Source: Riemerella columbina DSM 16469
GTDB lineage: Bacteria; Bacteroidota; Bacteroidia; Flavobacteriales; Weeksellaceae
Length of the DNA: 64,000 bases
Direction of reading: 5' to 3'
NCBI RefSeq assembly: GCF_000374405.1
Contig: NZ_KB894273.1
Location: 56,954-120,953 of the forward strand
Part shown: in pieces, positions 1-8,300 of the stretch
Layout: the number at the start of each line of letters is the position of its first letter
Numbering within the stretch: position 1 is the first letter of the stretch
The notes under the pieces: generated by a model
The model's input: the letters and a program-made list of their open reading frames with translations, nothing else
Database searches by the model: none
What the model was told of the DNA's origin: nothing
Position numbers and translations under genes: made by a program

Positions 1-228
1 AATACCATCCAATAAATGCCGATAATTGGCTATTGAGCGATTCTCCAATAGTGCTAATGTGTCGTAGTCTTCGCCGTTGAGCATCATCGTCCTACCTGAA
101 TAGTTGTCCACAATTTTACGCATCATTACCGTTTTACCAACACGGCGAGCACCAAAAATCAGTACTGCTTTATTGGGCGCGATTCGTGCTGTAATCTTCT
201 CTTGAAGTATTCTATTTACTGTTTCCAT
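1..228 (-). CDS. AAA ATPase, N-terminal part (runs off the window)
   Basis: The first 76 codons of a protein read from an ATG at 228 and continue off the left edge. A Walker A loop, GARRVGKT, lies around residues 22-29 after a short helix, followed by a run ending in NYRHLLDG. This is the usual start of the AAA_14/DUF4143 ATP-binding proteins that are common in Bacteroidetes and often linked to toxin-antitoxin-like or nucleic-acid functions, although their role is poorly known. A TAnnTTTG box (247-254) sits about 19 bases upstream of the ATG. The composition is AT-richer than the transposon genes to the right, so it may be host DNA or a cargo gene. The C-terminal DUF4143 half cannot be seen, so the family call is an inference. 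Confidence 0.7.
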   Translation of the reverse strand, partial: METVNRILQEKITARIAPNKAVLIFGARRVGKTVMMRKIVDNYSGRTMMLNGEDYDTLALLENRSIANYRHLLDGI

Positions 229-246
229 ACCTTATAAAATATAATG

Positions 247-254
247 CAAAGATA
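247..254 (-). promoter_or_regulatory. Bacteroidetes -7 box of the AAA ATPase
   Basis: On the minus strand this reads TATCTTTG, a match to the TAnnTTTG -7 element, followed by C. It sits 19 bases upstream of the ATG at 228. No clear -33 TTTG at 19-20 bases spacing was found. The stretch 229-469 otherwise holds only AT-rich sequence with no convincing gene. Because CTnDOT-type integrases use GTAnnTTTGC as core site, this near match (TTATCTTTGC) is also a possible but imperfect left junction. Confidence 0.5.
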
Positions 255-469
255 ATCATATTTTTTTAATTGGCGAATTTTACAAAAAAAACGGGCTATT
301 AAATGGCGATTTTTACAACCACAATCTTATGGAAGTTGTTTCATTGTTTTTAGTAATGATATATGTTCATACTATGATGACTCAATAATTTACCAGACAT
401 ACGTTTCTGAAATTTGTCCTTATAGGAATGAAAAACTCACATATATTGTGCTAATTAATATATAATTAA

Positions 470-507
470 ATGAAAATAAAAAGACAGGATACGAGTATTC
501 CTGTCTT
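470..507 (-). terminator. rho-independent terminator after rteC
   Basis: An inverted repeat AAGACAGGA (481-489) and TCCTGTCTT (499-507) with a 9-base loop is followed on the minus strand by a T-rich run. It lies 23 bases past the rteC stop. Confidence 0.8.
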
Positions 508-529
508 CTCATATGTAATGGATATTTTT

Positions 530-1183
530 TTATTTTCTCATCCGCTCCAACTCCTCATCACGCAACATTCTCTCGTTCAGTTTTTCCTGCATCCTGTCAA
601 TGAAATAGGTGCGGCTTTCGTTCTTCCGGCGTTTGATATCAGTGTAGAAGCGGTAGCAGTCTTTAGAATCAACCCCGAATATCTTATAGAGAAGTGGGGC
701 GAGCTGTTTGAGCGGCATATTGCCGTTGTTGATGCAGCCCATCACGTCTATGCCGTAGATAAGTTCCACGAGGTCGATGGCATTGCCCGTCCATTGAAGA
801 AGGCTGGCGGTGGTTTCTGTTGCGTTGTTGGCGGATATTAGTGGTGGCACTTGGGGCGTGGCAAGGAATTTCTGCATCTTTCTTACGAAAGACAGAGCCT
901 TGCTGACGTAGGCGGCAATCTCTCTTTTTTCTTCTGACAGATTACGTACGGGATGGTGCTGCAACTCGATTTCGATGTAGGCAAGCGCGATGACGGTAAG
1001 GTTCATGTCCATGCCGCCGTTGCACAGTTCGATCACTTGGGTGGCGAAAGCCGTGTATGCCGTTTCCATATTGCAGTCGCCGGCTTCGTTTATCAGGCGG
1101 AAAAAGTCGGTTTCCGCCAGCAAGAAATAATTCATGGTTCTGTCAATTTTGAAAATTACACTTTGTTTTCTGCGTGCGCACAT
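530..1183 (-). CDS. rteC: RteC-like regulator of excision
   Basis: The protein matches what is known of RteC, the activator made under RteB control that switches on the xis2c-xis2d-orf3-exc operon in CTnDOT. The start at 1183 gives 217 residues, the length I recall for RteC. An upstream start at 1198 (222 residues) and an internal ATG at 1135 (201 residues, beginning MNYFLLAETDFF) are also in frame. The C-terminal 50 residues are rich in Arg, Lys and Glu (RFYTDIKRRKNESRTYF), consistent with a DNA-binding region. It is a single-gene unit, with terminator-like hairpins on both sides (1211-1253 upstream and 470-507 downstream). The assignment rests on gene order plus recognised sequence. The function in this isolate may be lost upstream because rteA is interrupted. 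Confidence 0.85.
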   Translation of the reverse strand: MCARRKQSVIFKIDRTMNYFLLAETDFFRLINEAGDCNMETAYTAFATQVIELCNGGMDMNLTVIALAYIEIELQHHPVRNLSEEKREIAAYVSKALSFVRKMQKFLATPQVPPLISANNATETTASLLQWTGNAIDLVELIYGIDVMGCINNGNMPLKQLAPLLYKIFGVDSKDCYRFYTDIKRRKNESRTYFIDRMQEKLNERMLRDEELERMRK

Positions 1184-1210
1184 GAATATAATTGGCAAAA
1201 AACGCGGCAG

Positions 1211-1253
1211 AAAATAAAAAATCCAACACTCAATTTTACAAAGTGCTGGATTT
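1211..1253 (-). terminator. terminator or attenuator upstream of rteC
   Basis: AAATCCAACACT (1219-1230) pairs with AGTGCTGGATTT (1242-1253) with one mismatch, and the minus strand continues into T-rich sequence. It lies 120 bases after the RibD-like gene and 30-70 bases before rteC, so it either ends the upstream transcript or attenuates rteC. Confidence 0.65.
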
Positions 1254-1373
1254 CAGAGGTATAAAATTCAGTATTTTTTCACAAGGACAAATTATCTCCG
1301 ACTTAAATTGTTTGTAATCGGAACATTTATTCTATTCCTGAAAATAGAAATGTATGCTTGCCGCACATTTTGG

Positions 1374-1796
1374 CTATCTTGCTTTTTTATCAAGGATATA
1401 GATAATGCGACATACACCGTTGGGATAGCTTTTCAAAGAGGAAAGCGTCCAGTGTTGCTCTGGCAGAGCCGACTTAAAAAAATGTCGTCCGCTTCCGGAT
1501 ATGAAAGGAACGGTGTATAGTATGATTTCATCCACAGCGTGCATCCGCAGCAGTCCGTTTATATAGTCTGCCGTGTCCGGTGTGGCTTCCGCGAGGTAAC
1601 GGATGTTTGTGCAGTCTTTTCTCCATTCGTGCAGCATTGAAATGGAATAGTCCGGTGTCACACGGTAAAAGGCTTTCTTCCTGATTTCATCAAGACCGCA
1701 ACGGTCAAGGCACAAATCCTGATGTGCTTTATCATATAACTCTGAAGAAAGACATCCGTCCATCGTCAGTACGGCGAGAATCTGAACTTTACCCAT
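1374..1796 (-). CDS. RibD C-terminal / DHFR-fold reductase-like protein
   Basis: A 140-residue protein beginning MGKVQILAVLTMDGCLSS, the typical first strand of the RibD_C/dihydrofolate-reductase-like fold, and containing ADYINGLLRMHAVDEIILYTVP, which fits the family's conserved VDEIxLxxxP strand. Usual members are 170-200 residues, so this one is short; the middle NADPH-binding part seems reduced. Substrate is unknown. Similar genes sit near rteC in CTnDOT-like elements, where they appear to be passengers. It follows a 243-base leader with strong RNA structure and a terminator-like hairpin (1797-2039), which suggests conditional expression. No folate or riboflavin partner gene is adjacent. 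The fold call is fairly safe; the catalytic role is not. Confidence 0.7.
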   Translation of the reverse strand: MGKVQILAVLTMDGCLSSELYDKAHQDLCLDRCGLDEIRKKAFYRVTPDYSISMLHEWRKDCTNIRYLAEATPDTADYINGLLRMHAVDEIILYTVPFISGSGRHFFKSALPEQHWTLSSLKSYPNGVCRIIYILDKKAR

Positions 1797-2039
1797 AATC
1801 GTTTCCTTTCGTTAGGCAAGGGTAAAAAAGTAGCGTGCAATTCACACTACCTTCAAGCGATGGCTCTGGTAAAGCCTTTACGGAGAGTACGTGAATGCAC
1901 GCTATGCGTAAGCATAGCATAAGCATCACGCAATCGTCTCCGTAGTTCCAATTTACCAGATTTTCGCTTGAAACGCCTTGCGGTCTTATCCTATATGTTG
2001 GCGGCGAAAAGCTCCTGCCAATCGCCGTTTTTCTCAAAT
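1797..2039 (-). ncRNA. structured leader with attenuator-like terminator
   Basis: Between a -7 box (TATCTTTG, complement of 2046-2053) just past rteB and the RibD-like ATG lies a 243-base leader. On the minus strand it shows, in order: a 6-bp hairpin (2022-2027 with 2002-2007), a long extended hairpin from 1972 to 1852, and a final hairpin (1830-1850) followed by six T. The long hairpin has nested perfect blocks of 9 bp (TTCAAGCGA), 9 bp (TCTGGTAAA), 8 bp (TACGGAGA) and a CTATGC-GCATAG tip. The last hairpin plus T run looks like an intrinsic terminator placed before the gene, as in an attenuator or riboswitch. No known riboswitch class was recognised. An 82-codon open frame runs through it but is not protein-like. 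Confidence 0.55.
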
Positions 2040-2045
2040 GTTATG

Positions 2046-2053
2046 CAAAGATA
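2046..2053 (-). promoter_or_regulatory. -7 promoter box for the RibD-like gene leader
   Basis: The minus strand reads TATCTTTG followed by C, a full match to TAnnTTTG, 23 bases beyond the rteB stop. No clear -33 box was found. It could separate this unit from the tetQ operon. Confidence 0.5.
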
Positions 2054-2075
2054 GCCAAATTCAGTGAATTACGGG

Positions 2076-3398
2076 CTATGATTGCTTGAATTTATATTTA
2101 AGTCCATACTCTTCAAGTTTGCTGTATAGTGTTGTCCTGCCTATGCCGAGCAGTTCTGCGGCGACACTCCGGTTGCCGTTTGCCTGTTTCAACGCACGCA
2201 ATATCCGCTCCTTATCCTCCGCGTCATTGCGCAAGGCGAAGCTGACAGTAGAGGTCGGTTTCGTCACGGCAAGTTCCAGATGCTCTTTCATGACAACACC
2301 TTCCTGCGCCTGCAATACAGCACCCATAACTTTCTGCCGAAGTTCCCGCACGTTGCCCGGCCATGCGTGTGTCAGCAACGCTTTACGTGCTTCGGAACTG
2401 AACCCGCTCACGCTACACTCCAGCTCTCTGTTTGCCATATCACGGAAGAACTCTGCCAGCGGCATAATGTCTTCTTGACAGTCACGCAACGGAGGAACGG
2501 TTATCCCGAAGTCGTGCAGGCGGTACAGAAGATCCTGCCGAAAACGCTTTTCATTCACCGATACCTCCAAATCTTCATTGGTAGCAGCGATGATGCGGAC
2601 ATTGAAATTCCGGTCTGCCTTGTCTCCGACCGGGCGATACCGCCTCTCCTGTATGGCACGGAGCAACATCTGTTGGGTTTCCAACGCGAGGTTTCCTACC
2701 TCGTCCAGAAACAACGTGCCGCCTTCCGCCTCATGGAAATATCCTTTCTTGGCATTGTCCGCACCTGTAAATGCACCTTTGACGTGTCCGAAGAAAGCCG
2801 ACGGTGCAAGCTCTTTGGAGAGTGAACCGCAGTCCACCGCCACAAATGGCTTGCCTGCACGTTTGCTCTTGTCATGCAACAGGTGGGCAATATGCTCCTT
2901 GCCCGTGCCGTTCTCACCAAATATCATCACGCTCATATCGGTGGCGGCTACCAGCCTTATGCGGTGCATGATTTTCTGAAAGGCGGAACCTTCACGGGCG
3001 AATATAGGCATACGGCGTTGTCCTGCCTGACGTTCTTTCAGTATGGAACGGATCAGGGGGACAAGTTTATCCTCCACAAGCTGTTTGGGAATATAGTCTA
3101 TCGAGCCGAGTTTCATGCTTTCCACGGCGGTATTAACTTCGGCGTAGTCGGTCATAATGATGAAGGGCTGCATCTTTCCCTCCTTTCGCATCCAGCACAA
3201 AAGGTCTATGCCACTGCCGTCAGGCAGACGCAGGTCGGCAACCACGATATCATTATCTGTTGCCTGTTGCAGATGTTTCTTCGCGGTTGAGAGGTGGTAA
3301 GCCTTCATATTGCGGTAGCCCTCCCGTGACAGCATATTGCAGACATATTCGCAATACACGATGTTGTCTTCCACCACAATTATTTTTGTCTTATCCAT
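2076..3398 (-). CDS. rteB: RteB, NtrC-type response regulator
   Basis: A 440-residue sigma54-type activator. Residues 1-120 form a receiver domain with the acidic pair E10-D11, phospho-acceptor D55 and conserved K105. The AAA+ domain has Walker A GENGTGKE at 161-168, the GAFTGA loop at 208-213 that contacts sigma54, and Walker B GGTLFLDE at 226-233. The C-terminal 45 residues are a Fis-type HTH (NRSVAAELLGIGRTTLYSKL). In CTnDOT, RteB with its sensor RteA responds to tetracycline and activates rteC. Its ATG overlaps the last 8 bases of rteA, so translation is coupled. The gene is intact, but its partner kinase carries a stop codon, so phosphorylation may fail unless the truncated kinase is made. 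Confidence 0.95.
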   Translation of the reverse strand: MDKTKIIVVEDNIVYCEYVCNMLSREGYRNMKAYHLSTAKKHLQQATDNDIVVADLRLPDGSGIDLLCWMRKEGKMQPFIIMTDYAEVNTAVESMKLGSIDYIPKQLVEDKLVPLIRSILKERQAGQRRMPIFAREGSAFQKIMHRIRLVAATDMSVMIFGENGTGKEHIAHLLHDKSKRAGKPFVAVDCGSLSKELAPSAFFGHVKGAFTGADNAKKGYFHEAEGGTLFLDEVGNLALETQQMLLRAIQERRYRPVGDKADRNFNVRIIAATNEDLEVSVNEKRFRQDLLYRLHDFGITVPPLRDCQEDIMPLAEFFRDMANRELECSVSGFSSEARKALLTHAWPGNVRELRQKVMGAVLQAQEGVVMKEHLELAVTKPTSTVSFALRNDAEDKERILRALKQANGNRSVAAELLGIGRTTLYSKLEEYGLKYKFKQS

Positions 3399-5709
3399 CT
3401 TCGTATTTTCTCCTTTCCTCTTCTGCCAACCGTATTATTTCCACTCCCTTATCCAGCACAGCAGTCACGGCATGGCTTAACGCTTCACCATCCGGGAGAG
3501 CATCGCCACGAAGCAATCCGTAAAGTACATTCAGCGGTTGGTCGGCACGGAGCACCTCCCACGAACTGCGCAGGTGGTGGATCAGGGAATCCAGCTTTTG
3601 CAGGTCTTTTTCTTTTGCTGCATCCCGTACCGCCTGCATTTCCTTTTCTGTTTCAGTTATCAACTTTTCCAGCATGACGGCTTCATTGCCATAGGACAAT
3701 AAGGCGGAAAAGTCCGGTTTCCCGTCCGGTGTCGCTTTTATGGCACACCTGTCGGAAACCTCCATCAGTTCCGATATGGAGAACGGCTTGAACAGGCATC
3801 CGGCAAAGCCTTTTGCCAATAGTTCCCCTTTGTTACAACTGCCCGAAGCGGTTGCCACAACCACCGGGATTGTTGGTGAATTGCCCACGTTGGACGAACG
3901 CAACAGTTCCAGCAATTCGAAACCGTTTATACCAGGCATATTCAAGTCTGTCAGCAACAGGCTGTATTCTTTCTGGCGTATCATTTCCATCAGTGCCGCA
4001 GCATCGGTGCAAGTGTCGCAGTGTATTCCTTCTTGGGAATACATCTCTTTCAGCATTAGAAGTAATACCTCATCATTGTCAATGGCGACAACATCATGGA
4101 ATTTATTGTTATGATAAACAGGTGTATTGCTTGTATATCCAAGCTGTTCTTCAGCTTCCTGCATAGAAATTTCAACTGTGAAACGACTGCCTTTCCCTTT
4201 CTTGCTGTCCAAACGGATTGTTCCGCCAAGCATCGACACAATATTACGCATTATGGCAAGCCCAAGCCCGAAACCCTCCTTTGCAGCGGCATTTGATAGA
4301 CGTTCAAACGCACCGAACGCTTGTTTCTGTTCCTCTTCTGTCATGCCTGTACCTGTATCTTCAATGACCAGTGTCAGAACTCCATTATCATATTCAGTAA
4401 TCAAAGAAACACCGCCTTCTTCTGTGAACTTGACAGCGTTTGACAGCAGGTTATTCCCGATTTGTATTATTCGCTCTTTGTCGGTCAATACAATGGCATC
4501 GTGTCCAGTCTTCACGGACAAGGACAACCCTTTGTTCACGGCAACAGGCATGAACTCCGTTTCAAGTGTGTGCGTGATTGCAGAAATCCGGCAGGGTGAC
4601 AGACGGGGCTGTTCCTTGCCGTTGTCCAGGCGGAAGAAGTCAAGCAAAGTGTTGAGCATATCCCGCATACGGTCGGAGGATTGCAGTATATTTTGGATAT
4701 ATTGCCCATTATTACCGCTATTGCATTCTTTCCGCAAAAGTTCGGTATAGCCGGTTATTGCCGTCAGTGGTGTACGCAACTCATGGGTAATAGTATATAC
4801 CGCTTTCTTTCGGGAGGTTATGAGTATCTCATTTTGTTGCACGGACTGTTCCAATTGCTCGATCAAATCCGTTGTCTTGCGTTTGTATCGTTTAATGTTC
4901 TTTGCATCACGGTGTATGATGATATAGGAAATGACCAACAGCAAAAGAACAAATCCCATCAAGCCGCCTATCTGCATAAATGATTTTTTACGCATGGCTG
5001 TTATCTCGCTTTCTCTATTTTGTAAATCAGATTGCACCTTCTTTTCGATTTGGCAAATCAATCCTTGCAGTTGTCTGTTAAGTTCTGCATTACGAGCAGC
5101 AAGACTATCGGCTTGTTCTGACAATCGACGGCTCTGCGCATTCTGTTCGTTGACCATGTTTCTATTGGATGAACGGAGCGTAGTCGTTGTTGTCGTTGGC
5201 TTCGTTCCCTCTTTTTTGCCGAAGATGCTCAAGAAACCTTTTCATTTTGGCTTTTTGGACTGTTCCTGCACACTTTTCTGCACAATAACCGGAATTTGAT
5301 TGGCTATCTTCTTGTTAATAGATTGTTGTTCATCCATTAACCGGACTATCTGGAACATCTGTCGTTCCTTATCCTCTAAAAGACTGCGCACACTATCGAT
5401 GCGCTCTGCTGGATAGGTGGCCTTGAAACGGCAAAGCATACTGTCCATTGCCATACGCCGTGCATGGTAATGCTCGATATCTTTATCGTTCCATTCCAGT
5501 ATTGTTTCACCCAATAGAGAAAATTTTATCATTTGAATATTGATATTGTTTATTTCTTTTCGGAGCTCGTCTATTTTTTTATTGCCAAGTTCTAATGCTT
5601 CTATCTCCTGCCATTCATAGAGGCTATTATATGCCATACATCCGATAAGAATGGAGATAAGTATATATCCCAACTGTATTGCCTTATAGAAATTTCCTGA
5701 CCGCTCCAT
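3391..5709 (-). pseudogene. rteA: RteA sensor kinase, interrupted by an in-frame TGA
   Basis: Two open stretches, 5709-5242 (155 codons) and 5241-3391, are in the same frame and separated only by TGA at 5242-5244. The first part has a membrane helix (about residues 11-29) and a helical sensor region. The second has another membrane helix, an HisKA box with THELRTPL, the ATP-binding N, D.G.G and GFGLGL boxes, then a receiver domain with a phospho-acceptor in LLTDLNMPG and an Hpt-like tail. This is the hybrid kinase of the tetQ operon. The stop replaces a codon inside a basic linker, KKPK-stop-KGFL, most simply CGA to TGA. Re-initiation at TTG 5232 or ATG 5157 could still yield a kinase without the first helix. 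The start overlaps the tetQ stop as TAATG. Everything else is intact, so the lesion is recent or a sequencing error. Confidence 0.85.
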
Positions 5710-7634
5710 TATTTTGATGACATTGATTTTTGGAACATGAATAAAAGTTTATCTTTTTCGTTCATGCGGATATTATCAGAATAACCGCCTTTTGTTATTT
5801 GATACCCGCATGGCTTAACCATAAAAATGCCTAAGCCCTTAGTGTATGAACTTACTTCTGATGCATAGTCTTTACTTGTATTTAATGGAACTTTCCCTTT
5901 AATATGACACCACTCATTATTGCAACTGATGTCTTCAATCTCAGACATCATTTTTTGCAAATCTGTAATAGCTTTGGAACTTGCCGCTTGGGGTATCTGC
6001 AACTCAAAATAGAGCATCGGTTCGAGAATGTCCACACCTGACTGTTGCAAGGCCAGCCTGAAGACATAAGGGGTCAGCTGTCTGAAATCAGCAGGTGTAC
6101 TTACCGGGCTATAATACTCGGCTTGAGTAAAAGTTACTTTCAGATCAGTCACTTCCCATCCATGTAACCCGGATTGGCAAGACATACGAATCCCTTCAAA
6201 AACGGCATTTTGAAAAGAATGGTTCAGATAACCATAGGAGATGTCACTTTCGATTTGCAACCCTGTCCCTAACGGTAAGGGTTCAAGAGTCAGCCCTATT
6301 GTGGCCCAATAAGGGTTGGGCGGCACTTCGATCTGAATAATCTTATTGACCTTTTTTACAGGTCGTTCTTTGTATATAGTCTTGATCTCATCAAAATGGA
6401 CCTTTACGGAAAATCGTTCTTCCAGCAATGTCTGTATGATTTCCTTTTGGGTTAAACCATATAACGAGATTTCCAATTCATCACTATATGAGTTTATGGA
6501 AAAGGACAAAGACGGGTCTTCAATCCACAATGTATTCAGAGCGGATATCACCTTGCTTCTCTCTTCGGGCCTGTCTGGCCGGACGGAGGATTTGAGAGCG
6601 GGATGCTGATGCGATAATCCTTGAATCAAACAAGGTTCAGCACCTAAATAATCTCCGATTCGAAAATCTTCTATATCTTCTACAATCGCGATATCATTGG
6701 CACCCACTTCATCAACATTTATCTCTCTGCCCTGATAAATAGTCTTTAGATTTTTAATCTTGATGAATTTTTCCGAATCGTTGATTCTTACAACGTCTCG
6801 AAGTCTCAGACTTCCGTCAATTATTTTAAGAAAACTTCTTTTATGCCCTTTGGGGTCATGCTCTATCTTATAGAGATAAGCTGAAAGTCTGTTTGAGACT
6901 GATGCCGGAGGAAGTATAAAAGAAGAAATGGCGTCCAACAACTCATTGATACCGATATTGAACATTGCTGATCCATGTAGCACCGGATAGACTTTGGCTT
7001 TTGCCACAAGAGCGATTATCGTATTCCAATAATCAGCCGGTGAAATTTCGCTATCCGCCAAATATCGTTCTAATATATCGTCGTCATGGTTGCATACAAA
7101 TTCTTTGTATTCTTCCTTTATATATGTTTGGGAGCAAACCGGATAAACCGATCCATCGACAACAGTTTGCATAAACAGGACATCTTGCGACAGATTTGTT
7201 TTTATATCCATATACAAACGCTCCAAATTCACACCGGCACGGTCAATCTTATTGATAAATATAATTGTCGGGATTTGCAGCTTTTGTAAAGTACTGAACA
7301 GCAACTTTGTCTGCGCTTGTATGCCTTCCTTTGCGGATAAGATGAGGACTGCTCCATCAAGCATTTTGAATGTCCGCTCCACTTCCGCAATAAAATCCAT
7401 GTGTCCCGGAGTGTCAATGATATTGCATTTCACTCCATTCCAGATAATAGATGTCGTAGAAGCCCGGACAGTAATTCCTCTACGTTTCTCTATATCCATA
7501 GAGTCCGTTATGGTGTCACCATTATCCACACGGCCGCACTTTTCCGTTGCTCCACTGGCAAACAGCAGATTCTCGGTTACGGAAGTTTTTCCTGCATCAA
7601 TGTGAGCAAGAATTCCTAAATTTATAATATTCAT
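5709..7634 (-). CDS. tetQ: TetQ ribosomal protection protein
   Basis: An EF-G-like GTPase that removes tetracycline from the ribosome. From the ATG at 7634 it is 641 residues, the known TetQ length, and begins [19 protein letters not shown]1 is AHIDAGKT (10-17), G3 DTPGH (74-78) and G4 NKID (128-131). An in-frame ATG three codons upstream (7643) and a longer open frame to 7691 exist but are not used in known TetQ. It heads the operon with rteA and rteB, sharing one base with rteA. Expression is controlled by the leader at 7635-7775. The sequence I recall for Bacteroides TetQ differs at only scattered positions, so it is probably functional. Resistance to tetracycline, doxycycline and minocycline is expected from the family. 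Confidence 0.97.
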   Translation of the reverse strand: MNIINLGILAHIDAGKTSVTENLLFASGATEKCGRVDNGDTITDSMDIEKRRGITVRASTTSIIWNGVKCNIIDTPGHMDFIAEVERTFKMLDGAVLILSAKEGIQAQTKLLFSTLQKLQIPTIIFINKIDRAGVNLERLYMDIKTNLSQDVLFMQTVVDGSVYPVCSQTYIKEEYKEFVCNHDDDILERYLADSEISPADYWNTIIALVAKAKVYPVLHGSAMFNIGINELLDAISSFILPPASVSNRLSAYLYKIEHDPKGHKRSFLKIIDGSLRLRDVVRINDSEKFIKIKNLKTIYQGREINVDEVGANDIAIVEDIEDFRIGDYLGAEPCLIQGLSHQHPALKSSVRPDRPEERSKVISALNTLWIEDPSLSFSINSYSDELEISLYGLTQKEIIQTLLEERFSVKVHFDEIKTIYKERPVKKVNKIIQIEVPPNPYWATIGLTLEPLPLGTGLQIESDISYGYLNHSFQNAVFEGIRMSCQSGLHGWEVTDLKVTFTQAEYYSPVSTPADFRQLTPYVFRLALQQSGVDILEPMLYFELQIPQAASSKAITDLQKMMSEIEDISCNNEWCHIKGKVPLNTSKDYASEVSSYTKGLGIFMVKPCGYQITKGGYSDNIRMNEKDKLLFMFQKSMSSK

Positions 7635-7775
7635 AATATTCATTTGGATTAAGCAATAATATACTACAGTAGATGCATTGTCGAAACGCACCTTTTAATA
7701 CCTCCTCGTAGCATATGAGAACTACAGGATTACTAACTCGTATTAATATGTATATTATTACTGCCGCATAACGAT
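7635..7775 (-). promoter_or_regulatory. tetQ attenuation leader with three-codon peptide
   Basis: About 135 bases separate the promoter from the tetQ ATG. Right at the start of the transcript, 7769-7758 reads ATG CGG CAG TAA (Met-Arg-Gln). The rest can fold: TAATAC (7745-7740) with GTATTA (7703-7698), enclosing TGTAG with CTAC. Published work on CTnDOT describes translational attenuation of tetQ-rteA-rteB through a three-residue leader peptide, and this layout fits that model. The sequence shows the parts; the mechanism is taken from the known element. Confidence 0.75.
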
Positions 7776-7777
7776 TA

Positions 7778-7809
7778 CAAAATTACACAAAAAAATATAT
7801 CTAACAAAA
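7778..7809 (-). promoter_or_regulatory. tetQ operon promoter
   Basis: The minus strand shows TTTTG (7809-7805), 19 bases, then TAATTTTG (7785-7778): an exact Bacteroidetes -33/-7 pair with canonical spacing, just upstream of the leader peptide. Confidence 0.85.
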
Positions 7810-8173
7810 GTGGGAGGATTTTTTAACTTTTTACCATAGACATTTTATTAGGGAAGCGTAGGTTCAACTGGCAAGTACAAATAAGTAGAAATGTTTGAAC
7901 AACACCGTTTTAGGAAGTTGAAAAATCAAGTTTCTCTCTCGGTATAGCGTTTATTTTGGCCAATATCTTCTTTAGTTTAGCATTTGTGTATTTCCCATTC
8001 GTGTTCTATTTAGCTCCTTATTATGAGTATGTAGCAAGTTACTTATCAAATTCAGCCTCTTTGAGGGTCAAATATGGTTTTGCAAATGGTGACTGACAAG
8101 ACATAAACAAGGTCAGCAGGAATTTTTTACATAAATGGACATGAATGTATATAACCTAAAATAAGAATAAATT

Positions 8174-8277
8174 TTAATAAGGGCTGCCCAAAAAGAAAAA
8201 AATGCAGTTGCCATCCTATAGATACTTGCAGAAAGGATAAAATTTACTTTTAGACCTTTTGGGATAGCCCTTATTAA
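8174..8277. repeat. 104-bp inverted-repeat element, MITE-like or IS remnant
   Basis: TTAATAAGGGCT (8174-8185) then CCCAAAA (8187-8193) is mirrored by TTTTGGG (8257-8263) and AGCCCTTATTAA (8266-8277), giving 19 paired bases around a 63-base spacer. GGGCT...CCCAAAA ends resemble insertion-sequence termini. It starts 24 bases after the stop of the methylase-helicase and might also act as its terminator. No direct target duplication was recognised. The remaining gap 7810-8173 is AT-rich and shows no credible gene. Confidence 0.5.
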
Positions 8278-8300
8278 TACTTCAGATAAAATTCCTTAGG

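Noticed and set aside
244..256. Left att junction at TTATCTTTGC
   Set aside because: First base differs from the consensus and no composition change is clear; kept only as a possibility.
1808..1975. Integron attC site (GTTAGGC next to a long palindrome)
   Set aside because: The partner RYYYAAC is missing at the other end, no integrase gene or cassette structure is present.
1789..2037. 82-codon open frame on the minus strand in the rteB-RibD gap
   Set aside because: It runs through nested hairpins and a terminator, has low-complexity unlike sequence and no family resemblance; the region is better explained as an RNA leader.
5232..5244. Frameshift in rteA
   Set aside because: The two parts are in the same frame (spacing is a multiple of three); the lesion is a nonsense codon, not an indel.
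5242..5244. TGA read as selenocysteine in rteA
   Set aside because: It is in a basic linker with no redox role and no adjacent stem-loop was seen; simple mutation fits better.
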